A DNA stretch of 64,000 nucleotides from Frigoribacterium sp. Leaf186 (GTDB taxonomy: Bacteria; Actinomycetota; Actinomycetes; Actinomycetales; Microbacteriaceae): the NCBI RefSeq assembly GCF_001423905.1, contig NZ_LMPQ01000010.1, positions 243,076-307,075 of the forward strand, written 5' to 3'. Positions 62,115 to 64,000 of the stretch are shown here, piece by piece. The notes beneath the pieces are model-generated. The model saw only the letters and a list, made by a program, of their open reading frames with translations, was not told the DNA's origin and did not search any database. Every line of letters starts with the position of its first letter. Within the stretch, counting starts at the first letter, position 1. Position numbers and translations under genes: made by a program.

Positions 62115-64000
62115 ATGGGAAGAACCGTCTCGTCGCGCCTTCGCCTGCCCGCGATCGTCGCTGCGTCCGCCGTGCTCCTGTCCGTCCTGGTCGGAGTGCA
62201 GCCCGCCACGGCCGACTCCGCCCCCACCGACCCGACGTCGCCGTCGACCCCGGCGACCGTGACCGCCGACCCGCTCCCCGCGCCCCAGATCGACGGCTCG
62301 GTCTTCTCGCAGGTCATCGTGGGCAACACGGTCTACGCCGCGGGCAAGTTCACGAAGGCACGCCCGGCCGGCTCCCCCGCGGGCGTCAACGAGGTGCCGC
62401 GCAGCTACCTGCTCGCCTACGACATCACGACCGGCGCGCTCTCGACGACCTTCGCCCCCGTGATCGACGGCCAGGTCAAGGCACTCGCGGCCTCGCCTGA
62501 CGGCAAGCGCCTCTACATCGGCGGTGCGTTCACCAAGGTGAACGGTGTGAACAAGTACCGCCTCGCGGCACTCGACCCCACCACCGGTGCGCTCGTCACG
62601 AGCTGGAACCCGGGAACGAACGCGACGGTCAACGCCATCGCCGCCGTCGGGCCGAACGTCTACATCGCCGGCGTGTTCTCGAGCATCGGCAAGGACACCC
62701 GCACCAAGGCCGCCGCGGTCACCGCCTCCAACGGCACCAACCTGCCGTGGGCCCCGCAGATCGCCGGTGGCGACGTGCTCGGCCTGGTCGCCAGCCCCGA
62801 CGGGTCCAAGATCGTGCTCGGCGGATCGTTCAGCTCGGTCAACGGATCGTCACAGCCCGGATACGGGCTCGCGATGGTCGATTCGACCTCGGCGGCGAAC
62901 CTGCCCCTCCAGGCCAACGACGTCGTCCGCAACGGCGGCGGTCAGGCGGCGATCTACAGCCTGAGCGCCACGGCCAACGGGTTCTACGGCTCGGGCTACA
63001 CCTTCGGTGGCGGCGGACGCCTCGAGGGCGCCTTCAAGTCCACCTGGAACGGCGACCTCGCCTGGGTCGAGGACTGCCACGGCGACACCTACTCGGTGGC
63101 CGCCAACAGCACCGCGGTCTTCGTCGCCGGCCACCCGCACTACTGCGGCAACATCGGAGGCCAGCCGCAGACCGAACCGTGGACCTTCCAGCGCGCCATG
63201 GCCTTCAGCGACTCGGCGACCGGCACGGTCGGCAACGACCCCTACGGCAACTACTACAACTTCGCCGGCACCCCCGCCCCGAGCATCCTCCACTGGTTCC
63301 CCGACTTCGCGACCGGCACCTACACCGGCCTGAGCCAGGGCCCCTGGAGCGTCGCGGCCAACGACAAGTACGTGGTCTACGGCGGGGAGTTCCCGTCGGT
63401 CAACGGCAAGGCGCAGAACGGCCTCGTCCGCTTCGCCGTCTCGAGCATCGCCCCGAACAAGACGGGCCCCGAGGCGTCGGGCGCGCTCTTCACCCCGAAC
63501 CTCGTCTCGCTGTCGTCCGGCACGGTTCGCGTCAGCTGGCAGTCCAACTGGGACAGGGACAACGCGAACCTGACGTACGCGGTGTACCGCGACGGCGACC
63601 TCACGAACCCCGTCTACACGACGGCCACCTCGTCGACCTTCTGGAAGCGCCCCGCGCTCGGCTTCGTCGACAAGGACCTCGTGCCGGGCAGCACCCACAG
63701 CTACCGCGTCCGAGCCACCGACCCCCTCGGCAACACGGTGATCGGTGACGGCGTCAACGTCACGGTGACCGCCGACAAGGTCTCGCCGTACGCCAAGCAG
63801 GTCGCCGCCGACGGCGCCACCTCGCTCTGGCGCCTCGGCGAGAAGAGCGGCTCGACGGTCTACGACTGGGTCGGCTACGACGACCAGCAGGCTCAGGCGG
63901 GCGTGACGCGTGGCACCACCGGCCAGACCGTCTCGGACTCGGACGGTGCGAGCACCTTCTCGGGCACCGAGACCGGCCTCTCGTCGACGGCCTCGGCCAT
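62115..64000 (+). CDS. Large secreted beta-propeller / FN3 / LamG-type protein (3' end outside window)
   Basis: From ATG 62115 (GAGG 7 nt upstream) the frame is open to the window end, 628 codons. A signal peptide spans about 10-37 (IVAASAVLLSVLVGVQPATA). Residues 55-430 contain repeated blades of the type VYAAGKFTKA, LYIGGAFTKVNG, VYIAGVFSSIG, IVLGGSFSSVNG and VVYGGEFPSVNG, a beta-propeller of the delta-60 kind. An FN3-like module follows (about 465-555: VSLSSGTVRVSWQS...YRVRATDPLGN). From about 570 a LamG/concanavalin-like domain begins (SLWRLGEKSGSTVYDWVGYD) and runs off the edge. Surface or matrix role likely; it belongs with the neighbouring glycan genes. Confidence 0.85.
   Translation, partial: MGRTVSSRLRLPAIVAASAVLLSVLVGVQPATADSAPTDPTSPSTPATVTADPLPAPQIDGSVFSQVIVGNTVYAAGKFTKARPAGSPAGVNEVPRSYLLAYDITTGALSTTFAPVIDGQVKALAASPDGKRLYIGGAFTKVNGVNKYRLAALDPTTGALVTSWNPGTNATVNAIAAVGPNVYIAGVFSSIGKDTRTKAAAVTASNGTNLPWAPQIAGGDVLGLVASPDGSKIVLGGSFSSVNGSSQPGYGLAMVDSTSAANLPLQANDVVRNGGGQAAIYSLSATANGFYGSGYTFGGGGRLEGAFKSTWNGDLAWVEDCHGDTYSVAANSTAVFVAGHPHYCGNIGGQPQTEPWTFQRAMAFSDSATGTVGNDPYGNYYNFAGTPAPSILHWFPDFATGTYTGLSQGPWSVAANDKYVVYGGEFPSVNGKAQNGLVRFAVSSIAPNKTGPEASGALFTPNLVSLSSGTVRVSWQSNWDRDNANLTYAVYRDGDLTNPVYTTATSSTFWKRPALGFVDKDLVPGSTHSYRVRATDPLGNTVIGDGVNVTVTADKVSPYAKQVAADGATSLWRLGEKSGSTVYDWVGYDDQQAQAGVTRGTTGQTVSDSDGASTFSGTETGLSSTASA

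Overview
The window is a high-GC actinobacterial chromosome segment (most coding stretches are close to or above 70% GC) with dense genes, many ATGA/GTGA start-stop overlaps and frequent GTG starts. The gene neighbourhoods (sucC-sucD / perM-like / purN-purH, tsaB-rimI-tsaD / groES, DUF3817-guaA, guaB with guaB3, two DUF4190 proteins) fit the family Microbacteriaceae. The genus cannot be fixed from sequence reading alone; a Frigoribacterium/Curtobacterium-like organism is my guess. I saw no rRNA, tRNA, CRISPR array, IS element or prophage.

Layout. 1-2.3 kb: the 5' part of a ROK regulator, two GNAT acetyltransferases and an alkyltransferase-like protein. 2.35-6.5 kb: a heterodimeric ABC exporter preceded by a short leader ORF and an operator-like dyad. 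6.6-12.6 kb: purH, purN, a PerM/DUF6350 membrane protein, sucD, sucC. 12.8-13.5 kb: two small genes and a strong terminator. 13.6-15.6 kb: a cell-wall-anchored thioester adhesin. 15.6-26.8 kb: an accessory type VII secretion (WXG100/EssC) island. 26.9-41.8 kb: mostly housekeeping genes: pcrA, a glycerophosphodiesterase, a Bax1-I protein, guaA with DUF3817, SURF1, a K+(Na+)/H+ antiporter pair, glpD, guaB3, guaB. 42.2-48.3 kb: a branched-chain amino acid ABC system livH-M-G-F plus a convergent livJ. 48.5-55.5 kb: rarD-like, groES with two CIRCE operators, a THUMP-like methyltransferase, two DUF4190 proteins (one with a prion-like tail), tsaD-rimI-tsaB. 55.6-64 kb: a surface/exopolysaccharide-type region with a secreted beta-helix protein, a Wzy/ligase-like protein, a GT39-like glycosyltransferase, an anchored lipoprotein-like protein and the start of a large secreted multidomain protein.

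The most interesting region is the type VII island. One apparent operon on the minus strand runs: WXG100 protein, EspC-like small helical protein, a 422-aa substrate with a helical N-half and a glycine-rich hydrophobic region, then three paralogous four-TM proteins (one unrelated four-TM gene lies among them), two unknown soluble proteins, and an FHA-EssC/EccC ATPase. An FHA protein is divergently transcribed. I read this as a candidate membrane-active T7SS toxin with a tandem family of immunity proteins, by analogy with staphylococcal TspA and its repeated immunity genes; this is inference. EccB, EccD, EccE and mycosin are not present here.

Other signals of note are: a short G-rich repeat (AGGAGGCGCGG and its complement) found more than twenty times in genes and intergenic DNA, sometimes in head-to-head pairs; a 63-bp palindromic element present twice between livF and livJ; and a recurring leaderless-promoter arrangement, TANNNT 6-9 nt before the start codon, at about a dozen genes.
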